DNA of 64,000 nt from Bodonicaedibacter sp963693005 (lineage in GTDB: Bacteria > Pseudomonadota > Alphaproteobacteria > UBA6184): the NCBI GenBank assembly GCA_963693005.1, contig OY843726.1, positions 558,001-622,000 on the forward strand, read 5' to 3'. The notes beneath the pieces are model-generated. The model ran no database searches and was not told where the DNA came from. It worked only from the letters and a program-made list of their open reading frames with translations. Of the stretch, positions 35,452-44,720 are shown piece after piece. The position numbers were made by a program, and so were the translations under genes. Every line of letters starts with the position of its first letter. The stretch's first letter is position 1.

Positions 35452-37041
35452 ATGGATAATATTATTGAAACAATTAAGCGTTTGGGTATTGCTCGAGTAG
35501 CAATTACGGTAACATTTGCATTAATGTTATTAACACTCTTAGTGTTTCTTTTTACGCGAGTCAGCACCTCTTCTATGGTTTTGCTATATGGGCAAATTGA
35601 TCCAAAAGAAGCCGGTGAAGTTATTTCTAAACTTGAGGGCCAAGGCGTTAGTTATGAGTTAAAAGGAGATGGCACACAAATTTATGTTGCCCCCAATGAT
35701 GCTGCCCGACTTAGAATGTTATTTGCACAAGAAGGAATTCCCTCAAGTGGAACAACTGGATATGAAATCTTTGATCGAGGAGACTCATTAAGCACAACAG
35801 CATTTACTCAAGATATTAATTATGTGCGAGCGCTTGAGGGAGAACTAGTAAAGTCAATTACGTCTCTAAATGGGGTGGCTGCGGCCCGCGTACATCTAGT
35901 AATGCCTAAAAGAGAACCCTTTCAACGTGAACAAAAAACACCTACCGCATCTGTTGTTATAAAAGCTAAAAACTTATCTAAACACAGCATACAGGCAATT
36001 CAACAACTGGTTGCGGCATCTGTTCCAGGCATGGAAGCTTCCCGTGTTGCAGTCATTGACAATAACGGGCGGTTATTAGCAAAAAGCGAGAACAGCAATG
36101 ACTCACAAACCATTAATACTGGCGTAAATGAACAACGAGCCCTGCTAGAGGAAAAGTTATCGCACACCATTGAATCACTTCTGGAGAAAACCGTTGGATA
36201 TGGAAAAGTTAGAGCACAGGTATCCGTTGATTTAGACCTAGATCGAACTACCGAAAGCTCTGAACTCTATGATCCCAATGGGCAAGTTGTCCGATCTACC
36301 CAAACCATTAGCGATATTAATCAAGAGATGCAATCAGAAAGTATCCCCCTCACAGTTAAGAACGCAGTTCCTACACCACAAGGAGGAGCCGTCGGAGGAG
36401 ATAGCCAAGGACTTCAAAACAAATCTAACCGCAACCAAGAAATTATTAATTATGAAATTTCAAAAACTGTTCGACAGTATGTAAAAGAAAGCGGAGAAAT
36501 AAAGCGCTTGAGCGTTGCAGTTATGGTTGATGGTGGCCGCAAAACAAATACAGAGGGGGCAACTGAATACACTCCTCGTTCAACAGAAGAACTTGAACGC
36601 ATCAAAACTTTAGTAAAGTCGGCAATTGGCTTTCAAGACAAACGTGGGGATGAGTTAGAGGTTGTTAATATGCCCTTCACTCAAGATAGTATTGAAGACA
36701 CCAACACATATGACTGGATGTTTAACTTTGGCAAAAATGATCTGTTTCGCATTCTAGAGATACTTGCTTTTGCCTTTGTTGGGTTTTTGCTCATTATGAA
36801 TATCATTCGACCATTTATGAAAAGCTTTAAACTTATGCTTAATACCCTCAGCATTGCAAAAGCCGCACAAAAAGCATCAGAGGAAAACCAAGCTATCCAG
36901 CAACAAGGCGAACAAGCAGTTCAGCTAAAAAATGTATCCGGACTTGTGCAGTCTGAATCTGTAGAAACAGTACAATCACTTCTCTCTGAAAATCCTCAAC
37001 AGGCTGCAAAAGTTGTTAACTCATGGTTAAACGAGCGTTAA
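35452..37041 (+). CDS. fliF: Flagellar MS-ring protein FliF
   Basis: FliF builds the membrane ring on which the flagellar basal body and export gate assemble. The 529-residue protein has two membrane segments (about 15-37 and near 430-452), a periplasmic ring-building region with RVHLVMPKREPF, and a cytoplasmic tail that binds FliG. I chose the ATG at 35452; an in-frame TTG five codons earlier is less likely. It heads the operon fliF-fliG-fliH-fliN-flbD-flhA-flhF, and fliG starts 1 base after its stop. Confidence 0.96.
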   Translation: MDNIIETIKRLGIARVAITVTFALMLLTLLVFLFTRVSTSSMVLLYGQIDPKEAGEVISKLEGQGVSYELKGDGTQIYVAPNDAARLRMLFAQEGIPSSGTTGYEIFDRGDSLSTTAFTQDINYVRALEGELVKSITSLNGVAAARVHLVMPKREPFQREQKTPTASVVIKAKNLSKHSIQAIQQLVAASVPGMEASRVAVIDNNGRLLAKSENSNDSQTINTGVNEQRALLEEKLSHTIESLLEKTVGYGKVRAQVSVDLDLDRTTESSELYDPNGQVVRSTQTISDINQEMQSESIPLTVKNAVPTPQGGAVGGDSQGLQNKSNRNQEIINYEISKTVRQYVKESGEIKRLSVAVMVDGGRKTNTEGATEYTPRSTEELERIKTLVKSAIGFQDKRGDELEVVNMPFTQDSIEDTNTYDWMFNFGKNDLFRILEILAFAFVGFLLIMNIIRPFMKSFKLMLNTLSIAKAAQKASEENQAIQQQGEQAVQLKNVSGLVQSESVETVQSLLSENPQQAAKVVNSWLNER

Positions 37042-37042
37042 T

Positions 37043-38068
37043 ATGAAACAAGACAATCGACACATCCCACTCAGAGGCCCACAAAAAGCTGCAGCTTTCA
37101 TGTTATCGCTAGAAGAAAGTTCCGTATCAAAAGTCTTCTCATTTTTAGAGCAAGACGAAGTACAAGCTCTTTCAAAAGCAATGGCAAACCTAGGAGTTGT
37201 CGACGCAGGATCTATTGAGAGTATTTATGAGGACTTTCGAAAAAGTGTTTCTCAAGGAACTGGTACCGTTGTTGGAAGCATCGACAAAACAGAAAAGTTA
37301 CTTTCTCAAGTATTTCCGGCATCAAAAGTACAAGAAATTATGGCTGAAATAGTCGGTCCTGTAGGAAAAAACTTATGGGAAAAAGTTGAAACTGTTGACA
37401 ACGATTTTCTCGTGTCCTTTTTACAGTCAGAGCATCCTCAAACTATTGCTGTTATTCTTACTCGCTTTAACCCCAACAAAGCAGCGGCTATTTTAAAAAT
37501 GCTCCCACCAGAAATAGCAGAAGATGTTGTAGTCCGAATTATTAAGTTAGATCTAGTCTCAAAAGAAGTATTAAGCGACCTTGAAAACTCTCTAAGAAAC
37601 CAATTCATGAGCAATGTTTCTAAAGCAAACAGAAAAGATTCGCATCAAGTTGCCGCGGATATATTTAACCTTTTTGATCGCGATTCTGAGGCTAAGTTTT
37701 TAGGATTTTTAGAAAAAACCATTCCTGATGATGCAAATAGAATTAAGGAATTAATGTTTACCTTTGAAGACATGGTTCGCATTGAGCCCAGCGGCATACA
37801 AGAAATTATTCGCGTTGCAGATAAAACAAAAATGGCACTTGCACTAAAGGGAGCATCACAGAATGTTAAAGATCTATTCCTTAACAATATGTCGGAACGC
37901 GCAGGAAATTTATTACTTGAAGAAATGGAGGCATTTGGGCGTGTTCGACTTAAGGAAGTTGACGATGCACAGGCAGACATAGTGACACAAGCAAAAGAGC
38001 TAATTGATAAAGAGGTCATAAACATCACAATTACCTCTGATCAAGAAGAAGAAAAGTATATTGATTAG
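37043..38068 (+). CDS. fliG: Flagellar motor switch protein FliG
   Basis: FliG is the rotor protein that couples ion flow to rotation and binds FliF. The 341-residue protein has the EHPQTIA motif at 130-136 and the C-terminal charged torque domain (MFTFEDMVRIEPSGIQEII). It sits 1 base after fliF and 3 bases before fliH. Confidence 0.97.
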   Translation: MKQDNRHIPLRGPQKAAAFMLSLEESSVSKVFSFLEQDEVQALSKAMANLGVVDAGSIESIYEDFRKSVSQGTGTVVGSIDKTEKLLSQVFPASKVQEIMAEIVGPVGKNLWEKVETVDNDFLVSFLQSEHPQTIAVILTRFNPNKAAAILKMLPPEIAEDVVVRIIKLDLVSKEVLSDLENSLRNQFMSNVSKANRKDSHQVAADIFNLFDRDSEAKFLGFLEKTIPDDANRIKELMFTFEDMVRIEPSGIQEIIRVADKTKMALALKGASQNVKDLFLNNMSERAGNLLLEEMEAFGRVRLKEVDDAQADIVTQAKELIDKEVINITITSDQEEEKYID

Positions 38069-38071
38069 GTT

Positions 38072-38707
38072 ATGACTATGACAGACACAAATTTACTTAA
38101 AAAAATTTACGACAGTAAATCTCGCAGCGCTCATTCTCATATTCTAAAAGAAGAGGAGTTAGCCTTAATAAAAGACCAGTCCTATGCAAAAGGCCTAAAT
38201 GAAGGACGTTTAGCCACAAAGCGGGAGGTTGATGAACAAAACTCTCTTCGACAAAAAGAATTAGAAAATGCAATGCTTGTTGCGATAAACCAGTGCTCAA
38301 AACAACAAACAGAAAATATTACAGAGATAACAAATCTAACCGTGCAACTAGGTATAAGCTTATTTCGAAAAACATTCGAAAACACTGCTCAACAATTTGC
38401 CGACAAAGAGATAGAGGGATTTATTAATAACCACCTTCAGCCATTGAAAGAACTACCTTCTTTACGTGTGCGAGTACATCCAGATCAGCAAGATACTGTA
38501 CATGAGCTATTTAAGAAACTAAAAGCTGAAATACAAGAACAAATTGAAATTTCTGTTACCACTGATAAATCGTTTGAATTAACTGACTGTTATATTTCTT
38601 GGGAAAAAGGCTATGTCGAACGAAAATTACAAAGCCTTTTAGACGGTGTATCTAAGTTAGTTTTTTCAATAAAGGCAAAAATAATCGAGGATAAAGATAA
38701 TGGATAA
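38072..38707 (+). CDS. fliH: FliH-like flagellar assembly protein
   Basis: FliH normally regulates the FliI ATPase and helps deliver export substrates. The 211-residue protein has an acidic and basic helical N-terminus, then a long helical segment and a C-terminal FliH-like domain (LPSLRVRVHPDQQDTVHELF). Family sequence conservation is low, so the call depends on operon position between fliG and fliN. Its stop overlaps fliN by 8 bases (ATGGATAA). fliI is not in the window. Confidence 0.8.
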   Translation: MTMTDTNLLKKIYDSKSRSAHSHILKEEELALIKDQSYAKGLNEGRLATKREVDEQNSLRQKELENAMLVAINQCSKQQTENITEITNLTVQLGISLFRKTFENTAQQFADKEIEGFINNHLQPLKELPSLRVRVHPDQQDTVHELFKKLKAEIQEQIEISVTTDKSFELTDCYISWEKGYVERKLQSLLDGVSKLVFSIKAKIIEDKDNG

Positions 38708-39017
38708 AACAGAAAAGAGTGGAACAACCCCTGAAAATAAAGAGGGTACTTTAGTATCAGAAACGCTTGGAGAATCAAGCCCTATCGAAGCCGTATATGA
38801 TGTTCCTGTAAAAGTATCCGCCATTTTGGGCTCATCTAAAATGCCCGTAAGTGAACTTTTAAAACTATCAAAAGGATCCGTTGTTGAGCTAGACAGACAT
38901 ATTGGTGACCCCGTGGATATTTACGTTAATAACCGCCTAGTAGCAAAGGGCGAGGTTGTGTCAGTGGACGATAAATTGGCCATCACAATGACTGAAGTAA
39001 TTAAAATTTTAAAGTAA
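38700..39017 (+). CDS. fliN: Flagellar motor switch protein FliN
   Basis: FliN forms the lower rim of the C-ring, where it binds CheY or export components. The 105-residue protein is a variable tail plus one SpoA domain (VPVKVSAILGSSKMPVSELL, then DIYVNNRLVAKGEVV). Overlaps fliH at its start. Confidence 0.95.
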   Translation: MDKTEKSGTTPENKEGTLVSETLGESSPIEAVYDVPVKVSAILGSSKMPVSELLKLSKGSVVELDRHIGDPVDIYVNNRLVAKGEVVSVDDKLAITMTEVIKILK

Positions 39018-39027
39018 GGAAACATCA

Positions 39028-40347
39028 ATGCGTCTTCTAATTATCAGCCAAATGAGTAGTGAGCTAATTGAAGCAAGTAAAATTGCCATAGATCGCGGTG
39101 CTAAAGTAGGACACGTAGAAAGTGTTTCTGCGGCGCTATCTACATTGCGATCAGGAAAGGGCGCCGATCTAATTATGATTGATGTCAACATGCCGGTAGA
39201 TCAGCTTTGTTCTGCACTAAAACTAGAGCGTTTTAATATACCCGTTGTCGGTTGTGGCATTGGCGAAAACAATCAAGAGAAAGCCGTTCGCGCCATAAAA
39301 GATGGCGCAACTGAATATATTCCCCTTCCTCCTGAAGCCGATCTAATCGCAGCTGTACTAGAGGCAGTTTGTGATGACAATCAAACTCTTATTTACAAGG
39401 ACCCAGTTACAGAAAAGGTTATTGATCTGGCACAACGCATCGCAACAAGTGATGCGAGTGTGCTGATTACCGGAGAGTCTGGAACCGGTAAAGAGGTCAT
39501 ATCCCGCCTCATTCATCAATCGAGCAAACGATCGAACGCAGCATTTATTAGCGTAAACTGTGCTGCAATTCCAGAGAACTTATTAGAGTCCGAGCTTTTT
39601 GGACACGAGAAAGGGGCATTTACGGGAGCAGTTGCAAAACGCATTGGTAAGTTTGAAGAAGCCAGCGGAGGAACGCTACTGCTAGATGAAATTAGCGAAA
39701 TGCATCCCCACCTGCAAGCGAAACTACTGCGTGCAATTCAAGAGCGTATAATTGATCCCGTTGGGTCATCCAAGTCAATTAAAGTAGATATCCGAATTTT
39801 GGCCACAAGTAACCGAGACTTATGGCAGCATGTACAAAATGGGAACTTTCGAGAAGATTTATATTTCAGGCTAAATGTAATCAATATTGATATGCCATCA
39901 CTCCGAGACCGCCCCCAAGATATTCAAATATTAGCTGAGCACTTCATCGAAAAGTATGCAAAAGCCAATGGCACTCCCATCCGCCCACTTTCAAACCAAG
40001 CTATAAAATTAATGGAACAACATAACTGGCCTGGAAATGTGAGGGAGCTTGAAAACACCATGCACAGGTCTGTTTTAATGTCACAAGGCATAGAGATTTC
40101 TGCCGACGTTGTGTTTCCTGCTGGCATTAAATCTCTTAATGGTAACGAAGCTTTAGATCAAAATGGCCCCATTGTTGCCCCTGAAGGTTTTGTAGGAAAG
40201 ACAGTGGCAGAGGTTGAGAAAGATTTAATTATTGAAACCTTAGATCACTGCTTAGGCAATAGAACGCACGCAGCAAACATCTTGGGAATATCTCTTAGAA
40301 CGCTTAGGAATAAATTGAATTTATATAAAGAAGACAATCAACTTTAA
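39028..40347 (+). CDS. flbD: Sigma-54-dependent flagellar regulator FlbD
   Basis: FlbD activates late flagellar genes with sigma-54 RNA polymerase. The 439-residue protein has an N-terminal receiver-like domain, AAA+ domain with Walker A GESGTGKE at 149-156, GAFTGA at 196-201, and a C-terminal helix-turn-helix near 413-433. The receiver is degenerate: it has D52 (DVNMP) but no acidic pair at the N-terminus and no K-P lysine, so it may not be phosphorylated in the normal way. This agrees with the known atypical receiver of Caulobacter FlbD. Location after fliN matches the alphaproteobacterial order. Confidence 0.93.
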   Translation: MRLLIISQMSSELIEASKIAIDRGAKVGHVESVSAALSTLRSGKGADLIMIDVNMPVDQLCSALKLERFNIPVVGCGIGENNQEKAVRAIKDGATEYIPLPPEADLIAAVLEAVCDDNQTLIYKDPVTEKVIDLAQRIATSDASVLITGESGTGKEVISRLIHQSSKRSNAAFISVNCAAIPENLLESELFGHEKGAFTGAVAKRIGKFEEASGGTLLLDEISEMHPHLQAKLLRAIQERIIDPVGSSKSIKVDIRILATSNRDLWQHVQNGNFREDLYFRLNVINIDMPSLRDRPQDIQILAEHFIEKYAKANGTPIRPLSNQAIKLMEQHNWPGNVRELENTMHRSVLMSQGIEISADVVFPAGIKSLNGNEALDQNGPIVAPEGFVGKTVAEVEKDLIIETLDHCLGNRTHAANILGISLRTLRNKLNLYKEDNQL

Positions 40348-40362
40348 AGGTACACACACTAG

Positions 40363-42450
40363 ATGAGTCGGCTCTTTACAGCATTAAACCCAGCAACCAT
40401 TGTTCGTCGAGGAGATGTGATTTTTACGTTTGCATTGATTGCAGTATTAGTCATTTTAATCCTACCTATGCCTACTTGGTTGCTCGATTTTTCTCTAACT
40501 CTTTCAATTACTTTATCTATAGTTATTCTGGTAACTTCATTGTTTATTGAACATCCTCTGGAATTTAACTCATTCCCAATGGTATTACTAGTTGCTACTA
40601 TTTTTAGACTTTCACTAAACGTTGCCTCAACTCGATTAATTTTATCTCATGGTCATGACGGTCCCGCAGCTGCAGGACACATTATCTATGCCTTTGGCAG
40701 TTTTATTATGGGTGGTAACTTTGTAATTGGGTTAATTGTTTTTGCTATCTTGCTGATTATCAACTTTATGGTTATCACCAAAGGTTCGGGGCGTATCGCC
40801 GAAGTGTCCGCACGGTTCAGCCTAGATGCCTTGCCTGGGAAACAAATGGCCATTGATGCTGATTTAGCAGCTGGCGCCATTACAGATACAGAGGCAAAAG
40901 CTCGACGCAAATCTGTTGAAGACGAATCTAACTTTTATGGGGCCATGGATGGTGCGGCTAAGTTCGTTCGCGGAGATGCTATTGCTGGCCTTCTCATTAC
41001 TTTTATTAATATAATTGGTGGGATCCTTATTGGTGTTATTCAAAAAAATATCTCTCTTAGCGATGCATCTGCCTCCTATACTTTTTTAACTGTTGGAGAT
41101 GGGCTGGTTTCTCAAATTCCTGGCTTAATTGTATCAGTCGCAGCAGGTATGATTGTATCAAAAGGAAATACTCGAGGATCTGCCGACAAAGCACTTTTCC
41201 AACAACTTAGTGCTTATCCATCTGCACTCGTTGTATGTAGCGTGTTTTTGTTCTTGTTTTCTTTGTTGCCAGGAATTCCTTTCTTACCTTTTGCATTTGT
41301 TGCCTCGTGTATAAGCGGCCTAGCCTGGTTTTCATTTGAACGTTCTGAAAATAACAAAAAGTCTATATCTAAAGAAAAACAGCAAAAAGAAAGTGAACAG
41401 ACCTCAACCTCCCCCTCAAATGCATCTCACCCCCCATCTGTAATGGATATGGTTCGCATTGAGCTAAGTTATAATTTGCTCTCTCTTTTAAATCGAACTG
41501 ATAGCGTTCAAATGACTGAACAAATTAAAAATATCCGAGAACAATTAGGAGTCGAGCTTGGTTTTGTGCTCCCGGCAGTTCGTTTACAAGACAACATGGA
41601 TTTAGAAGAAAACACTTACTCTATAAAGGTAAAAGAGATTGAGGCAGGATCTGGGTCGGTGTATCCCGATAAATACTTAGTAATGAGCCCCAACAACTCA
41701 CCACTTCCTTTCCCAGGAGAAGACACCCTAGAACCCGCATTTGGTTTAAAAGCAAAGTGGGTTACTGCCGCCTGTAAGGTTGAGGCCGAACAACGCGGAT
41801 ACACTGTTGTTGACCCAGCAACTGTTATTACAACTCACATGATAGAGCTAGTCAAAGAGAATATCTCTGAGCTATTAACTTTCTCAGACGTTCAAAAACT
41901 TATCGATGGGCTTGGAGAGGGCCACAAACGTCTCGTAACAGATATGGTTCCTTCTCAATTGTCTATGGGAACTATACAACGCGTTCTTCAAAACTTATTG
42001 GATGAAAAAATCTCAATTCGAGACTTATCAACTATCCTAGAGGCCATATCAGAATCTGGACTGGGTGCAAAAAGTATTACTGCATTAACTGAACTTGTCC
42101 GCTCACGCCTTGCAAGACAAATTAGTCATACATTTTCAGAGAACGGAACTATCCATATGGTAACTTTATCTGGAGAGTGGGAAAATGAGTTCTCTTCAAG
42201 TATTGTTGGCGATTATAATTCGGTGCGCGAACTTGCTATGGCACCATCTCAACTACATAAGTTTGTTCAAAAATCTAAAGAATTAATTCAAAATCCTTCT
42301 GTTGCAATGCATAACCCCATCATTGTAACTTCACCAAATATCCGACCCTTCGTACAAACCGTCATTGAAAAATTAGGACCCAAGGTTCCAGTGTTGTCTC
42401 AAAATGAGATTCATCATAGAATGCGCATTGAAACTCTAGGCGAGATATAG
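40363..42450 (+). CDS. flhA: Flagellar export gate protein FlhA
   Basis: FlhA forms the nonameric cytoplasmic ring and membrane gate of the flagellar export apparatus. The 695-residue protein has eight predicted membrane segments in the first ~330 residues, the FHIPEP motif (RIAEVSARFSLDALPGKQMA) at about 146-165, and a cytoplasmic domain. flhB and the fliPQR genes are outside the window. Confidence 0.96.
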   Translation: MSRLFTALNPATIVRRGDVIFTFALIAVLVILILPMPTWLLDFSLTLSITLSIVILVTSLFIEHPLEFNSFPMVLLVATIFRLSLNVASTRLILSHGHDGPAAAGHIIYAFGSFIMGGNFVIGLIVFAILLIINFMVITKGSGRIAEVSARFSLDALPGKQMAIDADLAAGAITDTEAKARRKSVEDESNFYGAMDGAAKFVRGDAIAGLLITFINIIGGILIGVIQKNISLSDASASYTFLTVGDGLVSQIPGLIVSVAAGMIVSKGNTRGSADKALFQQLSAYPSALVVCSVFLFLFSLLPGIPFLPFAFVASCISGLAWFSFERSENNKKSISKEKQQKESEQTSTSPSNASHPPSVMDMVRIELSYNLLSLLNRTDSVQMTEQIKNIREQLGVELGFVLPAVRLQDNMDLEENTYSIKVKEIEAGSGSVYPDKYLVMSPNNSPLPFPGEDTLEPAFGLKAKWVTAACKVEAEQRGYTVVDPATVITTHMIELVKENISELLTFSDVQKLIDGLGEGHKRLVTDMVPSQLSMGTIQRVLQNLLDEKISIRDLSTILEAISESGLGAKSITALTELVRSRLARQISHTFSENGTIHMVTLSGEWENEFSSSIVGDYNSVRELAMAPSQLHKFVQKSKELIQNPSVAMHNPIIVTSPNIRPFVQTVIEKLGPKVPVLSQNEIHHRMRIETLGEI

Positions 42451-42463
42451 AAAGCATAGCTCA

Positions 42464-43408
42464 ATGAAACTTCAGAAATTTACAGCAACAACTTTCACTC
42501 AAGTAATGAATAGAGTTAGAAAAGAGCTTGGAGAAGATGCCATTATTGTTTCCAGCGTTGAAGAAAAAGGACTATTTCATATTACTGCTGCCCTCGAAGA
42601 GGAGAGAAATCTACCCAAACACTCTTTTGACGGAATTTATACTTCTCTAGAAGAACACGGCTTAACAGAGCTTACAAAAAAACAAATAAAAGATTTAATT
42701 CGCAGCCTGGAACGCAGCATTCCAGAACCATCTGAGTGTTTGGCTGCCTCATTAGATCAGGTTATTAGCTTTAATCCTTTTCAACTTGAAAACATTCGCA
42801 CCTATATGGGAGTAAATGCATCAACTCCTATTGCATTAATAGGCCCACCTGGGGCTGGAAAAACTGCGAACATCACAAAGCTTGCTATTGAATCTAGCGC
42901 AAGAGACTTGAACCCTATGGTTGTGACGCTAGATGCAGAAAAAGCCGGGGCAGTTGCACAGCTAACATCTTTTTCTCAGGCTCTCGCAATTCCTTTTTCA
43001 AAAGCAGATACAAAAGAAGAACTTAGCACGGCCATCTCTAACCACCCTGGATTGGCTTTAATAGACACCACGGGATTAAACCCCTATGACGACGACCAAA
43101 TAAAATTTGCGAAAGAAATGCTATCTCATGCTATGGCAATTACAGTTCTTGTGATGCCCGCTGGGTTAGACATGAACGAGGCGCAAGACATGATTAAAGT
43201 ATTTAATACTTTGTCACCCTCTTACTTAATTGTAACAAAACTAGATATGTGCCGTCGCTTTGGAAGTGTAATGGGGCTGTCCATGTACTCGGGCCTTCCC
43301 CTTTCTTATTTTAGCCATAGCCCTCATATCTCATCGCCCCTTGTTCCCTTTACACCTGAAGCACTAGCACAACTGATTCAATTCAAAAATACGTCGCTTG
43401 TAAAGTAG
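42464..43408 (+). CDS. flhF: FlhF-like SRP-family GTPase
   Basis: FlhF sets the place and number of flagella, through an SRP-type GTPase. The 314-residue protein has a short FlhF-type N-terminus (MKLQKFTATTFTQVMNRVRKELG), P-loop GPPGAGKT near 125-132, the G2-G3 region with VVTLDAEKAGAVAQL and LIDTTGLNP, and G4 TKLD. It is shorter than most FlhF proteins, with a reduced B domain. It directly follows flhA, as usual. Confidence 0.92.
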   Translation: MKLQKFTATTFTQVMNRVRKELGEDAIIVSSVEEKGLFHITAALEEERNLPKHSFDGIYTSLEEHGLTELTKKQIKDLIRSLERSIPEPSECLAASLDQVISFNPFQLENIRTYMGVNASTPIALIGPPGAGKTANITKLAIESSARDLNPMVVTLDAEKAGAVAQLTSFSQALAIPFSKADTKEELSTAISNHPGLALIDTTGLNPYDDDQIKFAKEMLSHAMAITVLVMPAGLDMNEAQDMIKVFNTLSPSYLIVTKLDMCRRFGSVMGLSMYSGLPLSYFSHSPHISSPLVPFTPEALAQLIQFKNTSLVK

Positions 43409-43446
43409 CAGTATGGTAGGTTAAGTTTAATAGAAATGGACTTAGA

Positions 43447-44043
43447 ATGCTTCGCAATGGCTTTGTTTATTTAGATACGATTCCCTTTGATATCCGTTAT
43501 GCCACATATAATAACTTTGTAGGCCATCCTTTAGATGGATATAAAAATAATAAGTGTGTCGTTTCTTATTCTCTAAAAAAACAGCTAACACTTGCCCAAG
43601 AAAAAGCTCAGGAACAAAACTTATCCCTATTTATATTTGAGTCATATCGCCCCCTTCGGGCTGTTGAGAATCTTGTAAACTGGTCATTCTCGGCAGACCT
43701 CTCAACAAAGTCCCGGTTTTATCCAGGACTGAATAAGTTTGATTTAATAAAAAACAAATATATTGCAATCAGATCAACGCACTCTCGTGGAGCAGCTGTT
43801 GATGTCACCCTTATTAGAAATGACTCAACTAAGGAGTTAGATATGGGAACAGAATTTGATTTCTTCGGAGAAACTTCACATACTGCCAGTTTAAACATTA
43901 ATGATCAGCATCACAATAATAGGCAACTTTTACTATCTATTATGGAAAGCTCTGGCTTCACAAATTATGACAAGGAATGGTGGCACTTTACGCTAATCGA
44001 CGAACCTTTTCCAGATCAGTACTTTGACTTTGAAATTAGGTGA
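43447..44043 (+). CDS. ddpX: D-Ala-D-Ala dipeptidase (DdpX/VanX family)
   Basis: A zinc dipeptidase that cuts D-Ala-D-Ala and so can recycle cell-wall peptide. The 198-residue protein has H112 and D119 in STHSRGAAVD, E177 and H180 in EWWHF, and R68 in ESYRP; these align by spacing with the VanX zinc and catalytic set (H116, D123, E181, H184). It follows flhF by 38 bases and could be part of the flagellar transcript; dacA-like and tmk face it. The resistance role is not implied: no vanA/H homologue is near, so recycling is more likely. Confidence 0.93.
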   Translation: MLRNGFVYLDTIPFDIRYATYNNFVGHPLDGYKNNKCVVSYSLKKQLTLAQEKAQEQNLSLFIFESYRPLRAVENLVNWSFSADLSTKSRFYPGLNKFDLIKNKYIAIRSTHSRGAAVDVTLIRNDSTKELDMGTEFDFFGETSHTASLNINDQHHNNRQLLLSIMESSGFTNYDKEWWHFTLIDEPFPDQYFDFEIR

Positions 44044-44084
44044 GCTATTTCTATAGCAACATTTATAATCAATTAACGTAAATT

Positions 44085-44720
44085 TTATAGGTTTCTATCT
44101 AGGCATTCTAAAGCTGATTTAAAAACGCTTTCTTCCGACTGAGTGGCATCTAACACTTGTACTCGAGAAGGGCTCTGAGAGGCTAATTTTAAAAACGCCT
44201 GACGAACAGAGTCATGAAACTTTATCCCCTTAAGCTCGAAGCGCGCTTCATTTTCTGAACCTACGCGCTGTTCGGTTCTTGATAGCCCAAGGTTCGCAGG
44301 AACGTCCAATAGAAAAGTAATGTCTGGGTAAATATCCAAACATACATCCTTATGTACACCCCTTATAAATTTTTCAGGAACCCCCTGAACCATACCTTGA
44401 TATACAAGCGTGGAGTCTATAAATCTGTCGCAAATCACCCATTGTCCCAATCGGAGCTTTGGTATTATTCTGTGTAACAAGTGATGCCTTCGCGCTGCAT
44501 TAATTAAAAGAGTTTCAGAGAGGGGATCAATATCATCATCACTCTTATTAACAACAAGCTTCCGCACCTTATCGGCAAAGCAAGTGCCCCCAGGCTCTCT
44601 CGTCAACTCCACTTCAAGACCCCTCTTGAAAAGAACATCTTGGAGCTTTTTTGCTAATGTTGTTTTCCCCGAGCCTTCTCCCCCCTCCAAAGTAATAAAT
44701 TTCCCCGAAAGGCCACTCAT
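44085..44720 (-). CDS. tmk: Thymidylate kinase
   Basis: Phosphorylates dTMP to dTDP. The 211-residue protein has P-loop GGEGSGKTT at 13-21, the DR motif in CDRFIDSTLVYQG and the LID region. Its ATG overlaps the carboxypeptidase stop as ATGA. The common downstream partner holB is not present; ddpX converges at 44043 with a 41-base gap and no clear terminator. Confidence 0.95.
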   Translation of the reverse strand: MSGLSGKFITLEGGEGSGKTTLAKKLQDVLFKRGLEVELTREPGGTCFADKVRKLVVNKSDDDIDPLSETLLINAARRHHLLHRIIPKLRLGQWVICDRFIDSTLVYQGMVQGVPEKFIRGVHKDVCLDIYPDITFLLDVPANLGLSRTEQRVGSENEARFELKGIKFHDSVRQAFLKLASQSPSRVQVLDATQSEESVFKSALECLDRNL

